Source: Nectonema munidae
Lineage: Eukaryota; Nematomorpha; Nectonematoida; Nectonematidae
NCBI GenBank assembly: GCA_030549495.1
Contig: JAUIRK010001028.1
Coordinates: 186,001 to 250,000 of the forward strand
Length of the DNA stretch: 64,000 nucleotides
Direction: 5' to 3'
Shown here piece by piece: positions 1-11,568 of the stretch; position 1 is the first letter of the stretch; every line of letters starts with the position of its first letter. The notes beneath the pieces were generated by a model, which made no database searches, was not told where the DNA came from, and worked only from the letters and a program-made list of their open reading frames with translations. The position numbers and the translations under genes were made by a program.

Positions 1-295
1 TGTATTTTATATATTTGAATCGTTTTTGGCCTAAGCCAAACGATTTTAGCACAAAATGAATTACTTTATTTCATGGAAATAATTTTTTCTGCAGTTTAGA
101 CAAAACTCTTAAAATTTTAAATTATTGAAAGTATTATACACCCTAAAACCAAAAAAACGCTTTAATTTTATATTCAACAATTCAAGCCTTAATGAACTCT
201 AATTTCCACAACACAAATTTTCAGGCCGTTGACCTCTTCCAAATATTAATTGTGATTTTTACATTTGTTTATTTCCTCACGTATGATTATATTAG

Positions 296-936
296 ACGCT
301 ACAACATTTCGTAAAAGAGTGTATTTAGTGGCAAAGTACATTCAAAAGCAGAAAGATCCCTCCTTTTCAAGGCCAAAATATTCTTTCGGGATTCTTTTGC
401 GTTATTAAATTATCTTATTATTGATAAGGCTTTTTAATTTACATTTCATTTTAGATTTCGATGGTCTATGGAAACCTATATCGTGCAAGAAAAACGCTGC
501 AGTGTTAGATGATTTTTTTTTACCTGATTTTAAAAATATTTTAAATTTGTTTGAATGTGAATATACTATGCGTATTCAAGGCAAGCTTGGAGGATTTCAA
601 GAAACAATAAAGTTTGACAGCGATTTACCTGACTTTCAACAGTTTTATTCATATTCACTACAAGTATTTAGTTGTGCTAGAACCATTAAGGTAAGCTTTA
701 CTCTATTCCCCATTTTTAGAGGGAAGAAAGCCCTCTTAACGTAGGCTATGCTTAAAAGACGACTCAACCATTTGGACGTTAGTTTTTACAATGTTTAGTG
801 GAAGCGTAATTTGCTAGAAGCAATAGCGGGATTATTATGTGATGATAGAAAAGTTTTGATCTGGCGTCTAGGCGTCAGAAGTGCTAATGATAATTACGAT
901 CATAATCACGTAAATACTCATTTCAAACTGCCTTGA
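296..936 (+). CDS. Unidentified multi-exon gene, partial (two or three exons)
   Basis: I do not recognise the product. Two adjoining exons are well supported. One is 455-690, after a TTTTAG acceptor and before a GTAAGC donor. The next is 799-936, after TTTAG, joined in phase across a 108-nt intron; it reads WKRNLLEAIAGLLCDD onward to a TGA at 934-936, or it may leave earlier through a GTAAAT donor at 910. A weaker upstream exon, 296-400, starts FRKRVYLVAKYIQKQ and joins in phase 1 to 455 across a 54-nt intron with a poor GTTATT donor. The encoded stretch is about 160 residues, mixed hydrophobic and charged, with no signal peptide or membrane span. Conserved phase across both introns is the main argument that it is real. 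The 5' part probably lies beyond the left edge. A decayed element exon set is the alternative. Confidence 0.45.
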
Positions 937-1866
937 ATTAATGCTGTGAGTAAGTTGTTTCATGTTTGAAACTAAAACTCATCTTCACCTTGATTTACAA
1001 ATTCACTGTTCAACGTTCAAGAAATGATTTAACCCACAAACAGTTTTGCTCTCTAAGAATCGACTTTCTCAAAAAACGATCTCCTTTGCAAGATAAAAAA
1101 CTTTTCTTTGAGTCAAACTAAATCTATGGAAGAATCCATTTTAAGAACTAACTTTTTATCCCGCTAAAAAAGTGAAATAGCCCACTAAAACACATTTTGA
1201 GATGTATGCATTCCTAAAACAGAACAACTATACCACATAATTGATGTACGGTGAAAAAGAATAAATAATGTGCTTTGTATGGGGGATACAATGCCCTTGG
1301 ACATTGTATTTGAGTCAAAACATATGTTGTTCAAAATTAATACCTTGAAGATAAAAAACAGATTAATGGTTCACTATATTTAATAATAACTTTGGAACGA
1401 AAAAGAGTTAGGAATAGAACAGGTTATATTTTGGTGATCATTGATGAGGTGTATTGTGATTTTGATTTCTTTTCTGAAAAAAATACTTTGAAAATCTATA
1501 TTTGAACATTTTCATCATCTTATTTGTTTTAGATTGATTGTTAAAAATTGAGATTATTGATATTTCAAACTATAATTGTAAAAAATATAAGTGTCAAGAA
1601 TTCAACTTTTCCGGTCATCTTAATATGATTTTTTGGCAAAATTTATAATGGATTTTATCTAAAAAAATTTATCCATTTCCCATTTCTGCGTTGTAGAAAG
1701 ACACGGGACCTAATTACTCGGATTCATGCCCGCTCATGAAAGTTTTTTTCTAAAAGCCAATCTATGCCCATCATATTTTTCATATAATGCACAAACCCGA
1801 TCCATGTATGCGACTTTGTTTTAGAACTTAATCTACTCATCGCACATATGTCATAAGAATGGTGCC
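937..1866. other. Non-coding AT-rich stretch
   Basis: No open frame with coding character, splice-linked exon or repeat end is visible. It could hold the 3' part of the gene at 296-936, but I see no convincing further exon. Confidence 0.5.
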
Positions 1867-2352
1867 GTTTCAAAACGCCCGATACCAAAACTTTATTCTA
1901 TTTGGGCAGTTTTCAAAACGGTTGATTTGACACGAAATGATAGTGATCAATTTGACTTGAAAGATAAAAGTGATCATACAAAAATACATTATTTCTTTGC
2001 TTTGAAAAACAATTAAACTACCAATTTAAACGGAAAATCAATTTGAAACCAGAAAAATGTGACTAATTTAAAGAGGAAAACAAGAATATAAATAATTTCT
2101 GATTTTGGTTCAAAATTTCAGTAGTAATTCGATTCGATAAGATTGATAAATTAGGAATTTTATATCTGTTTTTTATGCATGTGAAACAACAAAGTGTTAA
2201 ATTTAACATATTCTTGGAAAAATATATAAGATGATAATAATAATTGGAAAAAAGCGTAAATAATTTTAAAATATTTTTTGTAGATTCAAGTTTTAGACGT
2301 TCTTGTATCGGGTGTTTTCGTTTCGGGAGTTTTCGTTTTCGGGCGTTTTGAC
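1867..2352. mobile_element. MITE-like inverted-repeat element
   Basis: The word CAAAACGCCCGA at 1871-1882 recurs inverted as TCGGGCGTTTTG at 2339-2350. Further words related to it (a GTATCGGGTGTTTTCG stretch near 2305-2320, CGGGAGTTTTCG near 2325) repeat the theme just inside the right end. The interior has no coding frame. This is the shape of a small non-autonomous DNA transposon of about 480 bp with degenerate ends. I cannot see a convincing target-site duplication, so family and exact limits are open. Confidence 0.4.
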
Positions 2353-2637
2353 TCGAATTCATAAGAATATACATTTTGCTTTATACAGCAGTGTCAGTTG
2401 GGATGGGATTAAGCCTTTGGTAGATCATTTGATCTAACAGGCCCCAAAAAGCGGTGAGTCGTGGGGAAGGGCTTGCCAATTTGCCATCACTTAATTTTAC
2501 AAGATATTTTTTCAAGGGGTCCAAGAGTCTAACTACACTACTGGATAGCTTGCCAAAGAAGTGCAATGTAAAAGAGGAATAGTTGTTATAAGGCATAGAA
2601 GATAACGAATATGAGATTAATTGACAAGGCCAGAATA

Positions 2638-4588
2638 TCAGAGTTGATAAAATGTTGAGAAAACTAGGAGGTGTATGGTTGAACTTGTTCCCGTCATACG
2701 CTTTTTTTCTGATGTTTCGTCACTAAGGCGTAACCTTTTTTGGTTCAAAAGGTGCCCAAGCATTGGCATGCCTCTTTCGGCGGATGTACTTGATGCCTGG
2801 ACGCTGCCGTACTTAAAAAACAGCTTTGACAACACTGGATAAACATTTCGGTTCTTTCTCCAAAACTCTGAAGGCTGATCGTTAGCAAAGTCGTCATTTT
2901 CCTCATCACAAATTGTTGAAAGGAACTTTGTTTTCTTTTTAACTGCCTCTTCAATGTTCTCCTTGGTGTGATCTTCAGAAGAAACCGGCATAGAGTCAGC
3001 TATTTCCCTTGCTTTTCAGCCACAATTTATTCTCTAATCAAGGTGAAGTGTCCAAATCAAGCTCATTGAGTAACAAGAGTTTACTAAAACTCCTGTCAAG
3101 GAAAGAAGCTTTGGCAAGAAGTGTGAAGTTCAAATTTTCGCGACACCTCTCAATTAATTCTTTAGACAGAGTTTTCTTAAGAACATGAAAATATGTTTGA
3201 TCATCATCAGAGTTTTCCAAAACGTTGAGGAATTTTGTTACAAAACTGGGTGATGACTTCCTCAAGGATATCTAACAAAGAAGTGGTGTTTAGCATAACT
3301 TTGTAATCGTCATCAGTTAGAGCCAAACTTTCATATTCTACATCATCACCCTTGTAGAACAGTTTCAAGGCAGCATTAAATAGCTTCTTTGTTTATCATG
3401 GCTCTATTTTCATCAATCTCTCCAGCAGGTTCATTGAGAAAACTTCGGAACATGATTGTAGTTGACGTGAATCTTGTTTTTACTTCACCCTTTAAACTGA
3501 TTGGCTTGATGTTTCTCTTTAACTGCTCCTTCTGAATGTTACCTTTCAATTTTGGCGACATCTTTGCTTTTGTCGTGATCTTGCTCAATTTTTCGCGAAG
3601 ATCAGTCAACTTCTTTAAACTTTCAAGAGCCTTCTGACTGGATTTACCTTCGATATGGGGCAAACAACCATTTCTATTATCAAAGGTTGCTTTGATGGTC
3701 GGCTCATTGACTATGGTAGTCGAGACCACCTTCTCATCAATTCCATGATCATCCAAACTATTTTTAACTACATTTCTGTATACTGGAGCTGTCTTTGAGT
3801 CGGATTTGACAACATCTAGAATCTTCTTCTTTGACTCAAAAGATTTAGGATCTATCCAATGAGCATTTATGTGAATAAACGTCTTCGAGGAGAGACTCGT
3901 ACTTGCGTCGGTGGTCACAGACAAATGATCAATATTTTTGAACTCTTCAACAACTTTCTTCTTCTTAGCATCTTACAGCTTGTCAATATCTTTGGCTAAC
4001 GTTGTACGTGAAGGTAACTGTAATCGAGGATTGGTTAGATTTATAATCTTTTTCAGTCCTTCATCTTCGACAATTGAAAGAGGCCTGGACTGCTGTGAAA
4101 CCCAGAAGACACAGCTTTCTTAATTCAATTTGCTGATCTTTGTTGTATTTTGTAGCAGAACTACTCTTCAAACTAAAATGCTGGTTGTGGTTACTTTTTT
4201 CATCCTCTCCTTCATATTCCTCTCTATGTTCATTCTTCAAATGATTTCCTACATTTCCTGGACTACCATTGTACTTGAAGCGCTTTCCACAAAGGGCGCA
4301 AACAACTTCGTTAGCTACAAGTTTCCAAGCAACTTTTCTTTATCCAGCAAATCTCCATACTTTACTTTGGGTAAGCAGACCATCTTTCCACTTGAACTGG
4401 ACTGAGGAATTTGCTCCGAGCTTTTTAGAAGTTTCTCTTTTGGGTTCTTTCTCTTCGTCACCGTCAACAACTTCTTCATTACCTTCATCATCATTGTTCT
4501 TGTCTATTGCATCTTGCAAATTCAAACAAACCGCCTTCATGTCATCTGAGGGACAATCGTCATCACTGTCACTATTTTGGGTGGGCAT
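2638..4588 (-). pseudogene. Decayed hAT transposase with BED zinc finger
   Basis: Read on the minus strand, the pieces lie in the order of a ZBED-type hAT transposase. An acidic N-terminus (4340-4588) leads into a BED-finger remnant at about 4230-4330 with CALCGKRF followed by NHLKNEH. Next comes the RNase H core (3376-3924) with TTDASTSLSSKTFIHINAHW, corresponding to the family's first catalytic-Asp block, and the TRFTSTTIMFRSFL stretch where the family usually has TRWNSTYYML. A middle piece lies at 3038-3265 and the C-terminal dimerisation block (FWRKNRNVYPVLSKLFFKYG, then SSTSAERG) at 2680-2900. The pieces are in different frames with stops between them, so the copy is dead. Inverted ends and an 8-bp duplication were looked for but not found. 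Confidence 0.8.
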
Positions 4589-6819
4589 TTAAATTCTTTT
4601 GGGGAAAAATATATGAACGAATTTCGATTTCATATCTAAATATATCATATTTTGGAGATGCAAATGCCCCCAATTCGGGCCTAGTTTGGTCCGTCTCCAA
4701 CGCTAGCTTGAAAATGGGCCACACTTGTAGAAAAAAGAAAAATATAGCAATAATGAAATTGCGTACTAGTATTTTTTTCATTCATAAACACTTAAGCTGC
4801 AGCAAAGATACGTTAAATATATTTTCATAAAAATAAAAAACCCTTAGCGCTGCGCATAATTACTGATAATTATTTGTTTGGTCGTTCAGAGATATAATAA
4901 AAATTGCTATGCTACAACTGTTTCAATTATTGATTTTGTTTATTATTTTTTCCATAGAAATTACATTTTCAGCTCAAATGTTTATAATGATTAAATGAAG
5001 AGCAAGCTTTGCACATATTATATACAATATTGTATAAGTTCAAGAGAAATAATAGTTAGATATGTTTATTTCAAATATTTCATTTATTTTTACTGAAATT
5101 TTTTTTACGAGATGTTATGTTTGCATGAATTTTGATGTTTGGGTAATTTTTTCCAAATTTCAATTTTAGGCTTCATTTCAACCAAGTTCAAATTGTCTAA
5201 ACTCAGTGGTGAGAGGAATTGGAAATATTTTTATATCAAGAAGTTTTTGGATTAATGAATTGCACTACAAAATATTAGGATCAGGCAAACACATTGGTAA
5301 AATAGTGCTTACAAGAATCAAAGAAAATTAATGATGTCACGATTAATGCAAATATTTTTGACATCTTTAATAAATTTTTGACACATCCTCTTTGAAATTA
5401 GCGAAAAAATCTCTCTTCAATAATTTGAATCTAAGAAATTTTTGAGGACTTATATTAATATGATTTTTTACATTAAATTTTTTTTGTTCAGTATACATAT
5501 TCTAACATTTTGAGAAACGCTAGCTCAATAGAATATAGATTGCAATACCCCGGTAAAATTTTAAGCTTGATCTATGACATAAAATAGATAAAAATTTTTA
5601 TGGAATAAATATAGAAAGAGATTTTTCTGGACAAAACAATAAATTTCGAGAAGACACCCTCTTACTTTTTTCTCTCTTTTACTTTTTACCTCTGACGAGT
5701 AAAAAAAGTAAAAAGTTTAGACCAATGATTAAAGTAATATCGTTTTGACTTTTGCTAAACAAATTACTAGAAATCTAAGTATTTCTAAAATAAACTTCAA
5801 TGATGATATACAACTAATTAAGAAAAGTAGAAAATACACATTAACCGTTCTTATATTATATATATGTAATATATTATGTATTACAACGTTTTTTGATTTT
5901 GCAAAATCAATAACAATAGAAAATATTTTGAAGAAATCATAAGTTTGATTATGGGCAAAACACTTATGGTGGAAATAATAAATCATTTGTGTTCAATGTT
6001 CATCTTATTTATCAAATTATAAATGCCATCAATTACAGAATTTATTGATTGACAGTTAAGAATTGCCATTTTGAGATGAAATTTTTTGAAATCATCGATT
6101 ATAATAATCATTGAGGACTTAAATAATTCATGATCTTTAAAAATGAGGAATTGAGAATATCGAAATTAGGAACGCGCAGATTTTGTTTAATCATTTAAAA
6201 TATTTTCCACGATTAGATAACAAATTCTGAACTTTCATATAATTAGGACAGGACCTAGTATTGAAATGATGATTACAATTATTTGAACAATAAACACTTA
6301 CTTAGGCTTATCAATGTCAGAATCCCATCATTTTTCAAATGTATGACCATCAGACTTACATATAATACATCTCGAAGTATTTTGTTAGTCCCTTGAAGTT
6401 CGAAATACCGAGGTTTTACTGTATTTAAAATAAGTTTAACGTAAAAAATAAGAAGTTAATTGCTCAAATTAAAAAAAATCAAAATCTAACATAATCGAAA
6501 AAATTTATAATTTTATTTAGAATCAAATGTTGCCCGAAATTAGGGCCAGAGTCGCTACCTTTCTAAAATTTTAATAACGATCATTGCGTAAAATATTAAC
6601 CATCATGCGGTTAATATATTTTCTTTACGATTTAGATAAACATGGATCCAACGGACCCGGCCATTTGTTTTCACAAATACTCTTTTGTTCATCATTTTTA
6701 TATTTTGTACATTTAGCGTATCTATAACCTCAAAATTAATGTTTCTTGTGTATATATGTAACTATAAATATTTTTTATATTGCCAGAAATATTAAGTTGA
6801 GCAATTTACTACAAAAAAA
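4589..6819. other. Non-coding AT-rich stretch
   Basis: About 2.2 kb of A/T-rich sequence with only short random frames. The small frames near 5729-5986 on both strands are made of low-complexity codons and match no family I know. Confidence 0.5.
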
Positions 6820-7086
6820 GGGGGCGTCTTTTCACCCTAAAACACATTCAAAAAACATCATAGGTAGCAACAGAAATTATTTAATCAAATAAGTGAAATT
6901 CAACAAAAAATTACAATTAATCAATTGAGTTCAAAAAGGAAATTAAAAGTTAGTAAAGCCTAAAGCAAGAGTTAGTACACCACATACTAAAATATTATGT
7001 GATGATAAAATATATATAAAAAAAAACATTTTAATAAAACTTCAATTAAACTAGTTTTTAGGTGTTTGGGTGAAAAGACATGCCGC
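6820..7086. mobile_element. Small MITE with TIR GGGGGCGTCTTTTCACCC
   Basis: The left end at 6820 reads GGGGGCGTCTTTTCACCCTA. The inverse complement of 7053-7086 reads GCGGCATGTCTTTTCACCC and then AAACACC, so both ends share TCTTTTCACCC and the following A/C-rich bases. The 267-bp unit is A/T-rich inside and non-coding. Runs of A lie outside both ends and might be a short target duplication. The superfamily is not assignable from this sequence alone. Confidence 0.5.
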
Positions 7087-7600
7087 AAAAATGTTTTCTT
7101 AGCTTTTTAAAATTTGAATAGTTAATGAACAGCCACTTACTATTATTTAATTGTAAAAATATTAAATTTATTTTTACATTTCACACAAATAAAAAAAAAA
7201 TTTATTTATAGAAATACAAATAAAATTTCACTGCTATATTGGGATTAGACCCCTTTACCTGCAACGCAATGCTAAAAGTTTTTAGGTCGTTGGCGAAAAA
7301 AATATTTTTTGAATGATTTAAATAAAAGTAGAATGAGGCATTAGTTTCAAAACTATATATATAATTTATGACAAAAAAATTTTCATTTTTAAAGTTTCTC
7401 GGGTGTGATAGACCCATGTTTGCCCGATGAGGTTTAAGAATAAACGGAAAATTTTGTCGGCACATTAAAACTATATATTATTCATGTAATCAAACAGGTA
7501 GGTATAGTTACAAATATAAAAAGAAAGTTTTATTGAGATAATATATATAGGTATTGACATTCTAATAAATAAAATAATTTGAATAAGGGAAATTAACGAA
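7087..7600. other. Downstream flank of the SR-protein gene
   Basis: No gene is seen. On the minus strand an AATAAA lies near 7530, about 70 nt past the stop of the SR-protein gene, and is its likely polyadenylation signal. A short minus-strand frame at 7202-7465 matches nothing I know. Confidence 0.45.
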
Positions 7601-8895
7601 TCAGCTTCTGCTTCTACTGGCCCTTCTGCCTCTTCCATAGCTACTACTTCTGCTACGTGATCTAAGTGTTGAAAGATAAATGAGTATAAAGGGGGGGATA
7701 ATGAAAAGATTACCGATAGCTTTGAGATCGAGATCTACGTCTATATGTTCGATTATTTCTATTTTCGGGACAATCTTTGGCCCAATGGCCGGATCTTCGA
7801 CAGATGTGACACTCATCATGTCTCTGAGAAAAAAGATAAATTGTGATACAATTAAAAAAAAGTCACTCTTAATAAAAAATGAAAGAATATTGAAATAAAA
7901 ATTATACCGATGAACGAGAACTATAAGGATCATGACGATAATTAGAACTATAATCTCTACGACTTGTATAAGAATCTCCACTTCCATAAGAATCATAAGG
8001 TCGACGACCATTAGTTGTGCTGCTTGTTCTAGTACGTGAATATGATTTTCTACCAGTAACAAACTCAACCAAAATTCGTTCCCCCAAAAATTCTCTCCCA
8101 TTTTCATATTTTATTGCATCCTTAAAGACAAAAAGATGATAAATAAAAAATTAAAAATACATGCTAAAGATGTTATTAAAAAATATACTGAACAAAATAT
8201 GAATTAAAATAGAATTTTGTTGATAAGGGATAACTAGTTATAGGATCACTTAAGGAAACAGGAACTATTGTAAAAATGAGGCGATTTCAGGATACATAGG
8301 AAATTGATTTAGAGATGTGATTGAAGAAAATGACTTGAAAACCGATTGGTGGAATCAAATTGAGGATGTATTGGAAACCGGTTTGTGAAAACAGGTTGAG
8401 AATAAGGAGGAAACCGAATTGTGGAAACAGGTAGCGAAAAACAGGTAGGAAACCGAATCGTGGAAACAGGCTGAGAATACCAGGTAGGAAACCGAATCAT
8501 ACAAAGAGGAAATTTAATATCAATTTAGAGGGATAGACTTAGGTAGTGAATTCTACATAAGTAATAAAAATAAAATCGTGAAATTGAAAACAATCAATTT
8601 AAATGATGCCATAAATGATTCTTACATCGGCATCTCTTTTATCTTCATAATCAACAAAAGCATATGCTTAAATATAAAAATATAGAAAAGATATCGTAGA
8701 GAAATAAAACCTACCTGAAGTTGGACCTAAAATTTAGGATAAATAAATTTTTAAAATTGGATCATATAAAAAAATAGTACCGTATTTAATATCGCATCGC
8801 AATAATTTTCCATATTTTGAAAATACTTCTTCAAGCTCACTTACTCGACAATCCCTTTTTAGCTTCGCAACAAAAACTTGTCCAATATTTGACAT
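7601..8895 (-). CDS. SR-type splicing factor, RRM + CCHC zinc knuckle + RS tail
   Basis: Six exons on the minus strand join to 552 nt (183 residues plus stop): 8781-8895, 8715-8726, 8626-8666, 7908-8120, 7714-7823 and 7601-7661. Every intron is GT..AG and all phases agree. Residues 5-80 form one RRM: RNP2-like VFVAKL, RNP1-like AYAFVDYE, and RDAD before the last helix. After an S/R/Y-rich linker comes a perfect CX2CX4HX4C knuckle (CHICRRSGHWAKDC), then an RS tail ending SRSRS and TGA. RRM-knuckle-RS is the layout of SRSF7/9G8 and plant RSZ proteins, nuclear RNA-binding regulators of splice-site choice and mRNA export. The RRM itself also resembles SRSF1/SRSF4-type domains, so orthology is open and I give no symbol. 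Exon 2 is only 12 nt and encodes GPTS at its junctions. The start is the only ATG ahead of the RRM. Confidence 0.9.
8337..8508. repeat. Degenerate 36-39-bp minisatellite inside an SR-gene intron
   Basis: About five imperfect tandem copies of a unit built on GGAAACCGAATCGTGGAAAC followed by an AGG(C/T)TGAGAATA or AGGTAGCGAAAA segment. It lies in the intron between the third and fourth exons (8121-8625) of the SR-protein gene. One strand is purine-rich (GGAAAC, GAGAAT). No coding role is implied, although a short minus-strand frame runs through it. Confidence 0.7.
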
Positions 8896-11568
8896 TTTAA
8901 TGGAGGTTGAAATTACAAGTGTTGTTTTAGCAAAATAAATGTTTAAATGAAAAATAAATAATAATTATAAAATTTTCAAAGCAGTCTTTTGTTAAATAAA
9001 TAAAAATATATGACATGAATCTACTTAATCTGAAATTATAACAAAATAGGAGAACATTAACTGACCTTCAAAATACAGTTAAAACCTCTACTTTTAAGAG
9101 TTAAATATAATAAAATAGTAATAATGGCGACACAAACTATTTATAATAATAACATAACCTAATTATAAGTGATTCATATATTGTAATTAGCTGATCCTTT
9201 GGAACTTAATGATCAATATCTTAAAGAAAAAATAAAAAAAGAAAGAGATCTGTTCCCTATTAATCGCCCACTTAGACTTGTACCATTGTACTTGGACCAT
9301 CTTACATTTGAACCATCTTTCACTTACAAAATTTTACACTTGCTAGTTTTACTTTTAACTATTATCATTTGTTCATCAATTGGTTAAATTTTTTTTAAGA
9401 GAAAGTATGTTTTAAAATGCAGCATTGTTTGAAAATATCATAGTTTAAAAACCTATCCTAATCCGCATTATTAATTAGAATAAGATAGAACTTAATTTCA
9501 GTAAATCAATTTTTATTTCATAACATTTGATATGAAATTACATATGATAACACACTAAGAAATGTTTTTTCAAAATTGATGATTTTTTTTATTATTTTTG
9601 ATATTCAGTGGAAATTCAGTCGATTACCAAAGAAACTTAGTAATTATTAATCTACAAATTACTTTTAAGTTATGTTATCGCTGGAGTAATTTCCTATTTT
9701 ATTTCAAACAAAGCCCAATTACAGAGTTTTCGAGAAAATTTTCTTTGTATAGACTCTGAATTATGAACATAGAGGCGCATGAAAAAGGCCAAAGATTGCC
9801 TTCAATATATATGTCTCATGTCATAAGATTTTCTTATTAGTAATAAATATTGAATTGCCACGAATTTTTATAAACATTCCTAGTACGTTGATATATCCAA
9901 CATAAAATAAATATGCATATGCACTATGTGTATATGTTCAGGCCCATTTGTGTATGCACCCCGGTTCCTAGGCAAAATCCTTGCTACTAATATGGCTGAA
10001 AACTAAAGTTTTCAGAGATTTTAACTAGATACCATGCAAACCCACCCTCAAAATTATATGTGAAAATTAACTTTAAATTACAATTTCGGCAATTTATTCT
10101 AATCTTAGCTTTTTTCACTATCATCTATAGGTGACTGATAAAAGAAATGAAAGCACTTTGGGAATGGGGTATAAAGCTTTTTCACACGCTTTCTAATTCA
10201 AATTTAATTACAATTATTTTGTCAATTTTCCCAAATTGTTTTTTGTCATGTCTGAATTTTTTTATTTGAAAAATATGAATGGTATCACTTGAATGAAAAA
10301 TTCATAATAGACTTTTTATTGAAGCCTCTATTAAAAATCGTAATAATCTTTGCCTTGGTAGATTAGTAAAAGAGAATTATTTTCTTAATTTATTTAATAA
10401 ACCAACTTTAAGGTTTTAATTCACTAAAAATATTTAATTTTTTGTAAAGTAAGTATATCGATAGGACGTCCATCTTTTTGGCTACAAATTCGTTATCGGC
10501 TAGTTGTCTCTACATCATTTCTTCTATACTGTACAGTATTTAATTTTGCTATTAATTCTATAATGATCCTTTTTAGTGACTCTTTTTTCATTAGAAATTT
10601 ACTTTCTTTAATGTGTTAAAAAATTTTTTTAAGGATTTATTTTTCAACAGATTTTTTCCTCTCTCAAAGCATTCTGATTAAAAAATCTTATTATGGTCTT
10701 AGGCTTTTTTTTATCAGTATCGTGTATTTTATTATCAGGCCTGGATATTTGTCAAGCAATCTCAGTTCAAAAGTTTTTTTTGATGAATCATTTGTAGTGT
10801 TCATTGTTAAATTATAAAAAGTTGTCCACCTTCTTTATCTAAAAGACTCTCTTTTTAACACAAAAGAAAAAGATGGACACATTCAATTTAAATTAAAAAA
10901 TATCTTGATAGTGACTAAATTCTTACATATTCGCATTTCTGCCATTTTTGATAAATCTGACCTATTCTAAATTTTCAGATTTCACTTCTTTTTCATGGTC
11001 AAAATCTTTTTTGAAGCATCAAATATTAGATCAAAACACCATTTCTAACTCTGGTAGAGCTTGCATTTAGTCAATATATATATTTTTTTAATTATTTATT
11101 TTGATCACACTTTCTCTTTTCAATTAGTTTTCAGATTGCTTCCTTCTCTCATATTAATTTACAAAAGATTTTATAATACGTTTTGTTTTTTTTAAATAAA
11201 TATTTCATAATCAAGATGATTGAAGATAGTATTATAAGCCACTATATACAAAAAAAGAGTATATTTTTACTATATAACTAATATACAACGATTTTTTGAA
11301 ATTTTTTTACAAAACTGATTTTCAGGCATACATTTCAATTGGCATTTCCAGATATTTTTTAACCATATTAGCCAAAATGGAGTACAGAAATAAAATAAGC
11401 ATAATTCAACTACAATGAAAATGGTATCAAATGATGCAGCATGCGATTTTAGGAAAAGTCACGAAATTTGAAGTAATATAATTCAACCAACTTTGTACAA
11501 TTAATTTTTTAGTGAGGGGGGGGGGGGAGCACTCATATATATTGCCCATTCAAGCAATATATCTAAAA
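8896..11568. other. Upstream flank of SR gene and AT-rich non-coding DNA
   Basis: The first few hundred bases should hold the SR-gene promoter and 5' leader; no TATA or initiator placement is convincing. A short plus frame at 9199-9387 lies after a TTAG acceptor-like site but has no recognisable domain. CAGGCCCATTTGTGTATGCA near 9939 resembles a transposon end without a partner. A poly-G run lies at 11517-11527. Confidence 0.45.

Noticed and set aside
296-936. Weak likeness of FRKRVYLVAKYI to the FRKRALYLAHLA segment of NOL6/Nrap
   Set aside because: The segments that follow do not keep the spacing or motifs of that family; treated as chance.
7202-7465. Minus-strand 87-codon frame
   Set aside because: No domain, splice support or codon bias; low-complexity AT-rich sequence.
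7601-8107. A 168-codon minus-strand frame with hydrophobic runs
   Set aside because: It reads through introns of the SR-protein gene in the wrong frame.
9199-9387. Plus-strand 62-codon frame after an acceptor-like TTAG
   Set aside because: No partner exon in phase and no recognisable family.
9930-9990. Possible transposon end CAGGCCCATTTGTGTATGC
   Set aside because: No inverted partner or duplicated flank.
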